NCBI RefSeq assembly: GCF_007971225.1
Contig: NZ_CP042435.1
Coordinates: forward strand, 1,739,501-1,803,500
Reading direction: 5' to 3'
Origin: Panacibacter ginsenosidivorans
GTDB taxonomy: Bacteria; Bacteroidota; Bacteroidia; Chitinophagales; Chitinophagaceae
Length of the DNA: 64,000 nucleotides
The position numbers were made by a program, and so were the translations under genes. The notes beneath the pieces were generated by a model. That model made no database searches. It was not told the origin of the DNA and worked only from the letters and a program-made list of their open reading frames with translations. Below, piece after piece: positions 1 through 8,924 of the stretch. Within the stretch, counting starts at the first letter, position 1, and each line of letters begins with the position of its first letter.

Positions 1-2
1 AA

Positions 3-374
3 GATACAGTGTGGCACCTGGAAGAAAAATACTGGACTTATGTAAAGACCCAGGATCTGAAATCATATGCCACTTTATGGGATGATCAATTTATTGGTTA
101 CCCGTCTAACAACAAAATAGCTGGTAAAGATCATATCACCGATTGGATCACCGATATGTTTAAAGACAAGAGCAGGCATTTTGATTACCGGCTCGACCGC
201 AAAGTAGAAAATGTTTTTGGCGACATTGTAATTGTATTATATGATGTAACTGAAACATGGACGAATAATAAGAATGAAGTACTGGAAAAAACCACTTACA
301 AGATCACACACACATGGAAGAAAACCGATAATGGGTGGCTGATCATCGGCGGTATGGGCGCAAATAAAAAATAA
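3..374 (+). CDS. NTF2-like (SnoaL/DUF4440-type) protein, 5' end cut by the window
   Basis: The frame is open from the window edge, so the true start lies upstream; the GTG at position 9 is only the first possible start codon inside the window. The product begins with a helix rich in W/Y (EEKYWTYVKTQD) followed by an FIGYP stretch and ends with a strand-rich half (THTWKKTDNGWLIIGG). This pattern is typical of the NTF2-like fold, in which small proteins bind or isomerise hydrophobic ligands, but no catalytic residue can be assigned. The next gene starts 28 bases downstream on the same strand, so the two may be cotranscribed. Family call is moderate; function unknown. Confidence 0.7.
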   Translation, partial: DTVWHLEEKYWTYVKTQDLKSYATLWDDQFIGYPSNNKIAGKDHITDWITDMFKDKSRHFDYRLDRKVENVFGDIVIVLYDVTETWTNNKNEVLEKTTYKITHTWKKTDNGWLIIGGMGANKK

Positions 375-402
375 AAAAGGAAAACAATAAACGCTATTCG
401 CA

Positions 403-753
403 ATGGAATCAAATAAAGAGCAATGGCCCGAAGAACTGGATGCATTACTGGCAGCACCAAAACATCATAAGCTGTTATTTGAAAATGAAAAGGTACGTGT
501 TATAGATGCCTGCATTCCATCCGGAGAAACAACTGAATTACATACGCATAAATGGCCGGCCTCTTTATATGTGATCAGCTGGTCTGATTTTGTACGATAC
601 GACAGCGATGGCAATATTGTACTGGACTCAAAAAATCTCGCCAAATCGCCATCTACATCTTCTGCATTTTGGTCAGGGCCGCTGCCACCACATACGCTAT
701 GCAATACGGGCCTTCAAGATCTGCATATCATCAGTGTTGAAATAAAAACATAG
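403..753 (+). CDS. Small cupin-like protein, function unknown
   Basis: A 116-residue soluble protein without signal peptide. The middle carries a cupin-like stretch, CIPSGETTELHTHKWPASLY, with a His-x-His pair and a preceding Glu, followed by a second half ending in PPHTLCNTG, which would supply the last metal-binding His. That layout (HxH, then a later H) is the usual single-domain cupin arrangement. It starts 28 bases after the NTF2-like gene. The substrate cannot be inferred; small cupins serve as isomerases, dioxygenases or binding proteins. Alternative: a degenerate cupin with no metal. Confidence 0.7.
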   Translation: MESNKEQWPEELDALLAAPKHHKLLFENEKVRVIDACIPSGETTELHTHKWPASLYVISWSDFVRYDSDGNIVLDSKNLAKSPSTSSAFWSGPLPPHTLCNTGLQDLHIISVEIKT

Positions 754-934
754 TTAGCAACAGGGATTTACCACAGTTGGTTAATTCATTCGCTGACTAA
801 ATAATTACCGAAACAAAATTTACAGTAGTATTATAAACCGCTTAACTTTAGCAACCCTGCACAGTTGATTCGATCAAAGTAATTACATTGTCTGCTTAAT
901 CAGCATTCCAACTATTATTCTGAATTTACATTTT

Positions 935-2050
935 ATGTCGCTTACAACAACCAACACATCTGAACGTTTGTTCTCGCTTGATGCACTTCGCGGCTTCGAC
1001 ATGTTCTGGATCATGGGCGCCGAAGAAATTGTGCATACATTATTCAAAGCAACAGGCTCGCCTTTCTGGGGAGCTATCTCAAATGAATTAACCCATCCTG
1101 CATGGAACGGTTTTCATTTTTATGATCTTATCTTTCCATTGTTTCTTTTCATGGCTGGTGTGGCAACACCTTATTCTGTTGGCCGCGAACTGGAAAAAGG
1201 AAAAACAAAAAAACAGGTATTATGGCGCGTGGTAAAACGCGGACTGATACTTGTTTTGCTCGGCATTATTTACAACAATGGCCTTGAAATAAAGCCGCTT
1301 GCCGAGATCCGCTTTGGCAGTGTGTTAGGACGCATTGGCCTTGCTTACATGTTTGCCAACATTATTTATATCTACACAAAAGAAAGAGCGCAGGTCATTT
1401 GGTTCTTTTGTATCATTATAGGTTACTGGCTGTTGTTGAAATTTACATCTGCCCCAGGTTTTGCACCCGGTGACCTTACCATGGAAGGAAACTTTGCTTC
1501 TTATGTTGATCGCTTAATTCTGCCTGGCAAACTTTATCTTGGCATTCACGATCCCGAAGGATTAATGAGTACCATTCCCGCAATCAGTACGGGATTGCTG
1601 GGTATTATGACAGGAAACTTCCTGAAAAAAAATCCTGCAGCGCCTGCAAAGAAAGCATTGTATATGGCTATCACAGGCATTATTTTTATTGCCTTGGCAC
1701 ATTTGTGGGATCTTGATTTTCCCATCAATAAAAATCTATGGTCAAGTTCATTTGTGTTAAATGTGGGTGGTTACAGTTTAATATTACTGGCACTGTTTTA
1801 TTACATCATAGACGTACGCGGTTATAAAAAATGGGCTTTCTTTTTTAAGATCATTGGAATGAACTCGATATTGATTTACATGTCGGGCCAGTTTATTAAT
1901 TGGGAATACACAACCAACGCTCTTTTCCAATGGCTTGGCCAGTTGATCGGCGATCCATTTAATATTGTGGTAATGGCTATTTGTTATGTAATGGTAAAGT
2001 GGGTGTTCTTATATTTTATGTATCAGAAAAAAGTTTTCTTAAGAGTATAA
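935..2050 (+). CDS. DUF5009 / acyltransferase-like multi-pass membrane protein
   Basis: A 371-residue integral membrane protein with about ten hydrophobic segments. The N-terminus has SLDALRGFDMFWI, the hallmark RGFD motif of DUF5009 proteins and of the related heparan-alpha-glucosaminide N-acetyltransferase/YeiB group, followed by a conserved HPAWNGFHFYDLIFPLF loop. In this superfamily the membrane domain moves acyl groups onto sugars, so a role in modifying envelope or glycan sugars is likely, but the acceptor is unknown. The stop codon is followed at once by an arm of the interspersed repeat. The gap before the gene (754-934) holds no recognisable element. Confidence 0.85.
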   Translation: MSLTTTNTSERLFSLDALRGFDMFWIMGAEEIVHTLFKATGSPFWGAISNELTHPAWNGFHFYDLIFPLFLFMAGVATPYSVGRELEKGKTKKQVLWRVVKRGLILVLLGIIYNNGLEIKPLAEIRFGSVLGRIGLAYMFANIIYIYTKERAQVIWFFCIIIGYWLLLKFTSAPGFAPGDLTMEGNFASYVDRLILPGKLYLGIHDPEGLMSTIPAISTGLLGIMTGNFLKKNPAAPAKKALYMAITGIIFIALAHLWDLDFPINKNLWSSSFVLNVGGYSLILLALFYYIIDVRGYKKWAFFFKIIGMNSILIYMSGQFINWEYTTNALFQWLGQLIGDPFNIVVMAICYVMVKWVFLYFMYQKKVFLRV

Positions 2051-2240
2051 TTTTTTATGAGCCATGCTGTAGTAGTGCTATGAGGCTTTTCTTGCGTCGC
2101 ACACTTGTACAATCGGATAGCTATTAACAATTGGCTTTTAGCTAATAGCTAAAGGCTAAAAGCTTATTTAACAACAGAACGTACAAGTGAGTGACACAAC
2201 CAAAGCTTAATAGTAATTCAAAAACTAAGTACATAAAAAA
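2051..2240. repeat. Interspersed repeat, short pair (C arm left, T arm right)
   Basis: Left arm 2051-2110 starts TTTTTTATGAGCC directly after a stop codon and ends with the type C core (TTGCGTCGCACACTTGTAC). Right arm 2181-2240 is its inverted partner, starting with GTACAAGTGAGTGACACAAC (type T). The 70-base spacer holds a small inverted repeat, GGCTTTTAGC with GCTAAAAGC. The pair could fold into a long imperfect hairpin. Its outer right end merges with the following terminator stem. Confidence 0.9.
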
Positions 2241-2270
2241 CTCCGGCAATAATATTACCGGAGTTTTTTA
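2235..2270. terminator. Bidirectional intrinsic terminator
   Basis: A perfect 12-bp stem, AAAAAACTCCGG (2235-2246) with CCGGAGTTTTTT (2258-2269) and an 11-base loop, has T-runs on both sides. It sits between two convergent genes and can serve both the rightward DUF5009 gene and the leftward serine hydrolase gene. Confidence 0.85.
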
Positions 2271-2284
2271 TTAAAACGATTTTC

Positions 2285-4105
2285 TTATTTCTTTTTCTTC
2301 GTTGCTTTAAATGTTCCGTTTGGCTGAATCGATAACAATTCATTCACTTCTTTTTTATCATCACGATTAAACTGCACCGTAAAGCCTTTAAGGATCTTGA
2401 TAGAGAATTTGTCTTTATCTACAGGCACCAGCTCATACTCAGGCTGGCCGGGCACAAAAAGATACAAGGTCTTCTCTCCTTTCAGGTAAACTTTTATAGC
2501 AGTGCCGCTAAGATCATACTCGCCTTCGTATTGCTGTAATTCTTCTTTGGTAATTTCCTTTCCTTTAGGCGTTTTAGAAAATGCAATGGGTTTTAAACTG
2601 GGCTCAAAGTTTATATCAACAGATTCAATGTCGCCGGAAACATTCATATTGAATTGAAGTGGATCGCTGTTTTCACTGGTATCCAGGTTGCCCTCTTTAT
2701 CTTTTTCTACCGGCATAAAAATATCATACTGCAAATGTTTTAGCCACCAGGTATGCTTACCAGGTAAAGCAAACAAAGAATCATTTTTTAAAACCACTTC
2801 AAAAGTGCCATAGCCTTTGTTGGAATAAAGACCTTCATAATCTTTAAGTTCATGTGTTGGTTTGGTTTCTTTCTTTGCAGTTGTGGTCTTTGCTTTTTCC
2901 GCATCTTTAGCAGCAGCTTTAGCTTTCACAACAGCTGATCTCAGGTCTGTTTCCCAGTCAAAATATTTTAATCCCAGCATACGGTCCGCGATAAGATTTC
3001 TAACAATAGATGGCACAGAAGAACCATCCTGGTTGCATAATACAATAATGCCAATACTATCAGAAGGGAAGAATGAAGTACTGGCGGAAAATCCATCAAT
3101 GTTGCCACCATGCTCTACACGGTAATGACCTTTATAAGAAGACAGCATCCACCCAAAACCATAATTTGCCATATACAGATCAGGCTTTTCTTTAGAAGGC
3201 AACGCACCACTTATTACCATTTGTGAACTCATAGCCTGGTTTATATAAGAAGCAGGCAATAATTCTTTGCCATTATACTTGCCGCCGTTGATCCACGTGG
3301 TTACCCATTTGGCCATATCATTCACGCTGCTGTTAATGCTGCCTGCTGGTGCCATCGCATCTATATGATAGTAATCGAGCTTCTTAATTATACTGTCATT
3401 CTTTAAACCATAACCTACTGCAATATCACCATGCTTTTGCATTTCATCAATGGAAACAGTGGCGCTATCCATGCCCAGCGGCTTAAATATTTTTTCTTTG
3501 ATATTGTCTTCCCAGCTTTGCCCGGTAAGCTTTTCAGTAACCACACCCTGCAGGAAGAACATAAAATTATTATACTGCCATTTTTCACGCAGGCCGGCAG
3601 AAGGCTCCATATAGGCAATGCGTTGCATAATGCTGTCACGTGATTGCGTAGAAAAATAATACCAGGAGTAATCATGCCTTGGCAAACCCGTACGATGACA
3701 CATCATATCACGCAGCGTGATGTGATCATTCATTTCATCATTATAAAATTTCAGTTCGGGTAAATAGGCACGTACAGGTTTATCAATATCAACTTTGTCA
3801 TCTTTACTAAGCATGCCTATTAATGATGCTGTAAATGCTTTAGTGCAGGAACCAATGGCAAACAATGTATTCGCTGTTGCAGGAATTTTATTTTCAACAT
3901 CCCTGTAGCCAAAACCTTTTGCATAAACCACTTTATCTTTTTCAACTACCGCTACAGCAAAGCCAGCGGCCTTCCAGTCTTTCAGCACTCTTGCAAATGC
4001 GGTATCAAGACCTGCAAATCTTTTATCGTCTGTGGATTTTTGTTTTTGCGCAAATGCAGTTGTCGTAATGACAATTAAAAAAAACAGTGCGGTAATCTTT
4101 CTCAT
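2285..4105 (-). CDS. Secreted serine hydrolase of the beta-lactamase (S12) family
   Basis: An exported enzyme: MRKITALFFLIVITTTAFA is a clear signal peptide, which fixes the start at 4105 or, two codons earlier, at 4111; the open frame extends further upstream but over repeat-like sequence. The catalytic domain has the SxxK motif as GSCTK, a Y-x-N motif in WQYNNFMF, and a H-G-G motif in VEHGGNIDGF replacing KTG. These mark class C beta-lactamase/D-aminopeptidase/esterase relatives. The C-terminal 200 residues form strand-rich repeats ending in Lys-rich TKKKK, as in DUF3471-type tails. In this family the substrates are D-peptides or esters rather than necessarily beta-lactams. Monocistronic, ending at the shared terminator. 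Confidence 0.9.
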   Translation of the reverse strand: MRKITALFFLIVITTTAFAQKQKSTDDKRFAGLDTAFARVLKDWKAAGFAVAVVEKDKVVYAKGFGYRDVENKIPATANTLFAIGSCTKAFTASLIGMLSKDDKVDIDKPVRAYLPELKFYNDEMNDHITLRDMMCHRTGLPRHDYSWYYFSTQSRDSIMQRIAYMEPSAGLREKWQYNNFMFFLQGVVTEKLTGQSWEDNIKEKIFKPLGMDSATVSIDEMQKHGDIAVGYGLKNDSIIKKLDYYHIDAMAPAGSINSSVNDMAKWVTTWINGGKYNGKELLPASYINQAMSSQMVISGALPSKEKPDLYMANYGFGWMLSSYKGHYRVEHGGNIDGFSASTSFFPSDSIGIIVLCNQDGSSVPSIVRNLIADRMLGLKYFDWETDLRSAVVKAKAAAKDAEKAKTTTAKKETKPTHELKDYEGLYSNKGYGTFEVVLKNDSLFALPGKHTWWLKHLQYDIFMPVEKDKEGNLDTSENSDPLQFNMNVSGDIESVDINFEPSLKPIAFSKTPKGKEITKEELQQYEGEYDLSGTAIKVYLKGEKTLYLFVPGQPEYELVPVDKDKFSIKILKGFTVQFNRDDKKEVNELLSIQPNGTFKATKKKK

Positions 4106-4223
4106 GAGCATATTTTTTTGAATAAAAGTAGTTAGATGGTATATAGATGAAGATAGACAAACATTACAATCTTGTCTTTTATGAAAATGACCAAAGGCAA
4201 TAATTAATGAAAAGAAGTTTTGA

Positions 4224-4282
4224 AAGATTATGGGCCGTGCTGCAATACGGTTGGCATCGTTCCTTGCGTCGCACACTTGTAC
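4224..4282 (+). repeat. Interspersed repeat, single arm, type C, forward
   Basis: The arm begins near TTATGGGCCGTGC and ends with CTTGCGTCGCACACTTGTAC at 4263-4282. It lies between two leftward genes, after the stop of the cyclase-family gene and upstream of the serine hydrolase start. The next reverse arm is at 6959, three genes away. Confidence 0.85.
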
Positions 4283-4320
4283 TACAAAACTTTATGCGGC
4301 AATCAAAATACTATTACTGT

Positions 4321-5217
4321 TTATTTTGCTTTTGCAATTTTTGCCATGGCGCGTACCGGGAAAGTGCCCACTCCTTTGAACTTTGGCGGAATAGCGCTAA
4401 ACAAAAAACCTTCCTGTGGTAATAAATATAAATTACACAAATGCTCAACGATCAAAATCTCAGCGCCTAAAAGTGTAGTATGTACGGGACGGCTTTTACC
4501 GTTGGTGTTATCAATATTATGAGAGTCTATGCCCACTAATTTTACACTGCAATCCCTTAGATATTCTGCTGCATCTTTTGTTAAGTACGGATGATCAGTA
4601 TAATAATTATCTGTGTTCCAGTGTTCATCCCAACCTGTATTTATAAGAACAGCACGGTTTCTTACTTCATAATTCTTTAGATGATCTGCTGTTATTTCCA
4701 GTGTTTCTTTATAAGGTACACGAATAACAATACCTTCCAGGTCTGCAAAACTTTCTAATCCAATCTCTGAAAGGTCTTTGCCATTTTCAAACCTGTGAAA
4801 AGGACAATCAATATACGTTCCTGTATTAGAAACCATTTCAATTTTGCCTATTTGAAATTCAGTTCCTTCCTCATAAAATTTTTTTGAATCTTCCCTGCTC
4901 AGGTAATCGCAGATAATAGGCGCGGGCAATCCTTTATAGGTTATTAATCCGCTTTCTATTACATGACTGAGGTCTATAAAAACTTCGTTTTCAATTTTAA
5001 CATCAATGTGTTGTCGTTTATGCTTTTCATGCAGGATTTCTTTGTGCAGGATTTTCGTTTGGCCGACCATTAATAAATGCATATCAGCAACAATGTAATC
5101 AGCAAGTTCTTTATCAGAAATATCTTCTCCATTAATATCCAGTCGAAAATCTTCTCCTTTAATGCTTCCGCCATTGGTGAAATATATTTCAAAATCAAAC
5201 ATTACCCTTTTGTCCAT
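4321..5217 (-). CDS. Cyclase-family (kynurenine formamidase-like) hydrolase with an N-terminal extension
   Basis: Residues about 75-298 form a cyclase-family domain: IDLSHVIESGLITYKGLP near its start, the metal-site region SNTGTYIDCPFHRF, then LINTGWDEHWNT and VGIDSHNID. Family members are Zn- or Mn-dependent amidohydrolases such as arylformamidase. The usual HTGTHxDxPxH signature is altered to NTGTYIDCPFH, so the metal site differs from the textbook set. The first 70 residues (MFDFEIYFTNGG to about LLMVGQTKIL) are not part of the usual domain and look like a separate small alpha/beta module. It is followed 5 bases upstream by the lipoprotein gene, so both are probably in one transcript. Substrate unknown. 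Confidence 0.8.
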   Translation of the reverse strand: MDKRVMFDFEIYFTNGGSIKGEDFRLDINGEDISDKELADYIVADMHLLMVGQTKILHKEILHEKHKRQHIDVKIENEVFIDLSHVIESGLITYKGLPAPIICDYLSREDSKKFYEEGTEFQIGKIEMVSNTGTYIDCPFHRFENGKDLSEIGLESFADLEGIVIRVPYKETLEITADHLKNYEVRNRAVLINTGWDEHWNTDNYYTDHPYLTKDAAEYLRDCSVKLVGIDSHNIDNTNGKSRPVHTTLLGAEILIVEHLCNLYLLPQEGFLFSAIPPKFKGVGTFPVRAMAKIAKAK

Positions 5218-5222
5218 ACAGT

Positions 5223-6191
5223 TTACTTTTCTGTTTTCTTTTTAGAGGTGGGCTTGGCGTCTTTCTTTTTACGGTAAGTATCATTAAAGAAACATTTAAT
5301 ACCCCTGTGATTGCCGCAGTTGCCACGTTCCTTCACTATGATACTGCTTGTGGTAAACCTAAAGTCAATTTCGCATGGATCGCCGCTTTCCTGGAAATAA
5401 CCATGTGTTGCATCCTGCATGGTCATTATTCCTTTTAACTCGCCGGTACAGTCGCCATCATTTTTTTCGAAGTGAATAAAGAACTGGTATTTACTGGTGT
5501 TTCTTCCATCACGTATAGAAATATAATTCTTTTTATCCTGCACATAATCCCCGCTTAGTTTATTCAGCCTCGGAAACGTATCTATCGGGTTAATGACCTC
5601 GTTGATACGTTTAAGATCTTCATTACTGTCGTTCATTACTGCAATAAATGCTGCAGATCCATTATTATATGCATAACCATTACGCGTGTACATCAGCTCA
5701 TTCGTACTGCTGTATTTTTCCTTACTGATGATAAAGGTTGGCTCTGATGTAATGTTCACAGAATGTAGATATCCGTCCTTATCTCCCTGCTTTAACAATA
5801 CAAGCCCACTGAGATAACTTGATTTTTTATCAAGCAAAAAAGTAACCAGTGTAGCCTTTTTATTTTGCGTAAACTCGGTGAGCAGATAAGTTTCTTTTTC
5901 TGTTTCGATCTTTCCCACAGGCTTTATTTTACTCTTACTTACATTTTTGCCTAAGAGTGAAATAAGTGCAGAGTCAGGTATAAATCCAGAAAAGACGACA
6001 TAACTAATGTTGGTAGTATCAGCCAGTTTTACCATATTGGTATCCGCAATTTTATAAGGCAGCTTCAATGCAGGAAAAGCTGCCATGAAGTCCTTTGCAT
6101 CCACAGGATCACTACCCGCTAATGAAACTTTTTTTTCCTTACAGGAAAACAGCAGCAACGACGAAAAACAAATAACAATAAGCCTGAGCAT
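5223..6191 (-). CDS. Lipoprotein of unknown function
   Basis: The start at 6191 is the first ATG; a TTG two codons upstream is less likely. The N-terminus MLRLIVICFSSLLLFSCKEK is a lipoprotein signal with the lipobox Cys in LLFSC, so the mature protein of about 305 residues is anchored in a membrane facing the periplasm or outside. The rest is mixed alpha/beta with several late Cys (DGDCTGEL, GDPCEID, GNCGNHRGIKC) that could form disulfides, and a Lys-rich tail. No known family was recognised. It lies 5 bases from the cyclase gene and diverges from mntR, sharing its promoter region. Confidence 0.8.
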   Translation of the reverse strand: MLRLIVICFSSLLLFSCKEKKVSLAGSDPVDAKDFMAAFPALKLPYKIADTNMVKLADTTNISYVVFSGFIPDSALISLLGKNVSKSKIKPVGKIETEKETYLLTEFTQNKKATLVTFLLDKKSSYLSGLVLLKQGDKDGYLHSVNITSEPTFIISKEKYSSTNELMYTRNGYAYNNGSAAFIAVMNDSNEDLKRINEVINPIDTFPRLNKLSGDYVQDKKNYISIRDGRNTSKYQFFIHFEKNDGDCTGELKGIMTMQDATHGYFQESGDPCEIDFRFTTSSIIVKERGNCGNHRGIKCFFNDTYRKKKDAKPTSKKKTEK

Positions 6192-6244
6192 GGGCAATGT
6201 TTTGATAAAAATAAATTTTTAATGGTATATATAAGATAAGTTTT

Positions 6245-6260
6245 TTTAGATTTGTCTAAA
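6245..6260. promoter_or_regulatory. Putative MntR/DtxR-type operator over the -7 element
   Basis: TTTAGATTTGTCTAAA is a perfect 6-bp palindrome with a 4-base spacer. It resembles operators bound by dimers of the DtxR/MntR family. The 8-mer TAGATTTG at 6247-6254 inside it matches the Bacteroidetes -7 consensus TAnnTTTG, so a bound repressor would block the promoter. The start codon of mntR lies 12 bases downstream. No good -33 TTTG was found at the usual distance. Confidence 0.6.
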
Positions 6261-6271
6261 ATTATTTTTAC

Positions 6272-6937
6272 GTGCAGCCTAATTTTACAGCAACAGAAGA
6301 AAATTATATCAAGAATATTTATCACCTGCAGCAGGCAACTGGTTATACAACCACCAATGAACTTGCCGCTGCAATCAGGGCCAGGCCCGCATCTATTACT
6401 GATATGCTCAAAAAACTCAAGACAAAAAAGATTATTAACTATGAGCCTTATAAAGAATTTCAGCTAAGTACGCAGGGGAAAAAAATTGCATTAGGGATTA
6501 TAAGGAAACACAGGCTTTGGGAATTTTTCTTAGTAGAAAAATTGCAGTTTGGTTGGGACGAGGTGCATGAAGTGGCGGAAGAACTGGAACATATTACGAG
6601 CAAATTACTGATAGAAAAGCTAGATGCGTTTCTTGATCATCCACGTTTTGACCCACATGGAGATCCTATTCCTGACAGCAACGGCAAAATGAGTTTACAG
6701 CAACAGGTAAATTTATTATCTGTTGAATTTAATACACCTGCAGAAGTTACTTCCGTGGGTAATCAATCAACAGAATTACTGGAAGTGCTTAAACATAAGA
6801 ATATTCATATCGGTACTATGCTTGAAGTAAAAAAGAAATTCAGCTTTGATAATTCATTGGAACTAAAAATAAGAAATCAACCGGCGGTAACTATAAGCGA
6901 GCAACTGGCAAGGTCATTATTTGTAAAGCCTGTGTGA
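6272..6937 (+). CDS. mntR: DtxR/MntR-family metal-dependent transcriptional regulator
   Basis: Starts at a GTG (QPNFTATEENYIKNIYHLQ). Residues 1-65 form the winged helix (TTNELAAAIRARPASITDMLKKL), residues 70-140 the metal-binding dimerisation domain with GIIRKHRLWEFFLVEKL, E/H-rich VHEVAEELEHI and DHPRFDPHGDPIP, and the C-terminus is an SH3-like domain. These are the standard DtxR-family parts in order, and the length of 221 matches. The protein senses Mn or Fe and represses uptake genes when metal is plentiful. It is followed by an Nramp transporter, which makes manganese the most likely co-repressor. A palindrome over its own promoter suggests autorepression of the unit. Confidence 0.92.
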   Translation: MQPNFTATEENYIKNIYHLQQATGYTTTNELAAAIRARPASITDMLKKLKTKKIINYEPYKEFQLSTQGKKIALGIIRKHRLWEFFLVEKLQFGWDEVHEVAEELEHITSKLLIEKLDAFLDHPRFDPHGDPIPDSNGKMSLQQQVNLLSVEFNTPAEVTSVGNQSTELLEVLKHKNIHIGTMLEVKKKFSFDNSLELKIRNQPAVTISEQLARSLFVKPV

Positions 6938-6958
6938 TTGTTGATAAAAGTTAAGAAC

Positions 6959-7018
6959 GTACAAGTGAGTGACACAACAGGTGCTTAATAGTTATTCAAA
7001 AGCCGGTAACAAAAAAAT
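6959..7018 (-). repeat. Interspersed repeat, single arm, type T, reverse
   Basis: Starts with GTACAAGTGAGTGACACAAC and ends near CCGGTAACAAAAAAAT. It fills the gap between mntR and mntH, two genes that would be expected in one transcript. Confidence 0.9.
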
Positions 7019-7034
7019 AAAACAGCAAACAAAC

Positions 7035-8924
7035 ATGCTCGAAAGATTTCATAGTGATAACTCGTTAAGTGAAGTGCATGAAACGATTGATGCAACAAAA
7101 CACAGAAGTGGAATAAGAAAATTTCTGCCGTATTTGGGCCCGGCGTATCTCGTAAGTGTTGGTTACATGGACCCCGGCAATTGGGCTACAGATTTACAGG
7201 GCGGCGCTAAATTCGGCTATCAATTGATCTGGGTTTTACTGATGAGTAACCTTATGGCATTGCTGTTACAGAGTCTTAGTGCAAGGCTTGGTATTGTAAG
7301 GCGCCGTGATCTGGCACAGGCCAACCGCGAGGAATACCCACGCACCGTAAATTTCTGTTTGTATGTGCTGGCGGAACTTGCCATTGCTGCATGTGATCTT
7401 GCTGAGGTTTTAGGTATGGCTATTGGTATTCATCTATTAACAGGGCTTCCTATTCTTGGCGGCGTGTGTATTACCGTGCTGGATACTTTTTTACTATTGG
7501 TTTTGCAACGTTATGGTATGCGGAAAATGGAAGCATTTATTATTGCGCTGGTAGCTATTATCGGTTTATCATTTTTAATTGAATTGTTTTTTGCGCAACC
7601 ACATTTTGGCGATGTAGTAAAAGGTTTTGTGCCAACTTCATTAAACAGTGAGGCGCTTTATATTGCTGTTGGCATTATTGGCGCTACAGTAATGCCACAT
7701 AATCTTTACCTGCATTCTGCGCTGGTGCAAACACGCAAAATAAAAAATGACGAAGCCGGTATTAAACGAGCACTCAAGTTTAATTTATTTGATACCACCA
7801 TTGCATTAAATGCAGCATTCTTTGTAAATGCGGCTATTCTTATTTTAGCAGCATCCGTTTTTTTTACCAGCGGGAATACAAATGTTGCGAAGATTGAAGA
7901 TGCACATGCTTTATTAAAACCAATGCTTGGGGATCTAGCTCCAATACTTTTTGCTATTGCATTAATTGCTGCGGGGCAAAGCTCAACAGTTACGGGAACA
8001 TTGGCCGGGCAAATTGTTATGGAGGGTTACTTGCATTTGCGCATCAATCCGTGGATACGAAGATTGATCACAAGGCTGATCGCCATTATCCCTGCAGTAT
8101 TGGTAATTGTGATTTATGGCGATGACAAGCTTGATGCATTACTTGTGTTCAGCCAGGTTATATTAAGTCTTCAACTGGGCTTTGCGATCATTCCATTGAT
8201 ACATTTTGTAAGTGATAAAAAAACGATGGGGAAATTTGCGATCAAAACGTACACAAAAATATTATCATGGATCGTTGCAGGCATCCTTGTTTTCCTGAAT
8301 GTAAAATTGGTAGCGGATGCATCAGTAGATAAATTTCAGGAAGGTGGCCAACCCATTTTGAAAACAATTATTATCATTGGATGGTTGATCTTTGCATGGT
8401 TGTTCACAAGTATGACCTTACTTCCACTCTTACGCAGAAGAAAAGAAAAAGCAGATGCATCTGCAGCAATCAGCATGCATAGTACAGCAAAGCCGCTTAC
8501 TATAGCAAATATACCTGAGCCTCACAAAATAGCTGTGGCATTGGATTTTAGTGACAAAGATGAAAAGATCATTGCTTATGCTATAGCGCAAAGAAAACAT
8601 GAAGCCACTTATTTATTAATGCATATTGTAGAAACTGCTTCCGCAAAATACCTTGGTGATTCATCTGATGATTATGAAACAAGAAAAGATATGGAACGTC
8701 TCGAAGCTTATGCAATACAATTAAGAAATATGGGCTACAAAACAGAAATTCATCTTGGATACAACAGCAGGGTGCAGGAAATTGTACGCATTGTAAATGA
8801 GGCAAAAGCGGATATGTTAGTAATGGGTGCACACAAACACAGTGGGCTAAAAGATATTTTTTACGGTGCAACTGTTGACCAGGTAAGGCATAAACTTTCT
8901 ATTCCTGTCTTAATTGTTAACTAA
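7035..8924 (+). CDS. mntH: Nramp divalent metal transporter MntH with C-terminal universal stress domain
   Basis: The start MLERFHSDNS at 7035 is chosen because the upstream open frame runs over repeat sequence. Residues 1-480 hold an Nramp transporter of about 11-12 membrane segments with the metal-site motifs YMDPGNWATDL in the first helix and GATVMPHNLYLHS in the sixth, plus the family loop GQSSTVTGTLAGQIVMEG. Residues about 490-629 form a UspA domain (KIAVALDFSDKDEKIIAYA, ending VMGAHKHSGLKDIFYGATVDQVRHKLSIPVLIV), including the GxHxHxG-like nucleotide loop. The protein would import Mn2+ (or Fe2+) with protons across the inner membrane; the Usp part may sense ATP. Placed after mntR, with the next gene overlapping its stop codon. 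Confidence 0.93.
   Translation: MLERFHSDNSLSEVHETIDATKHRSGIRKFLPYLGPAYLVSVGYMDPGNWATDLQGGAKFGYQLIWVLLMSNLMALLLQSLSARLGIVRRRDLAQANREEYPRTVNFCLYVLAELAIAACDLAEVLGMAIGIHLLTGLPILGGVCITVLDTFLLLVLQRYGMRKMEAFIIALVAIIGLSFLIELFFAQPHFGDVVKGFVPTSLNSEALYIAVGIIGATVMPHNLYLHSALVQTRKIKNDEAGIKRALKFNLFDTTIALNAAFFVNAAILILAASVFFTSGNTNVAKIEDAHALLKPMLGDLAPILFAIALIAAGQSSTVTGTLAGQIVMEGYLHLRINPWIRRLITRLIAIIPAVLVIVIYGDDKLDALLVFSQVILSLQLGFAIIPLIHFVSDKKTMGKFAIKTYTKILSWIVAGILVFLNVKLVADASVDKFQEGGQPILKTIIIIGWLIFAWLFTSMTLLPLLRRRKEKADASAAISMHSTAKPLTIANIPEPHKIAVALDFSDKDEKIIAYAIAQRKHEATYLLMHIVETASAKYLGDSSDDYETRKDMERLEAYAIQLRNMGYKTEIHLGYNSRVQEIVRIVNEAKADMLVMGAHKHSGLKDIFYGATVDQVRHKLSIPVLIVN

Noticed and set aside
4112-4276. N-terminal extension of the serine hydrolase
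   Set aside because: The extra 55 residues come before a clear signal peptide and overlap repeat sequence, so they are not part of the protein.
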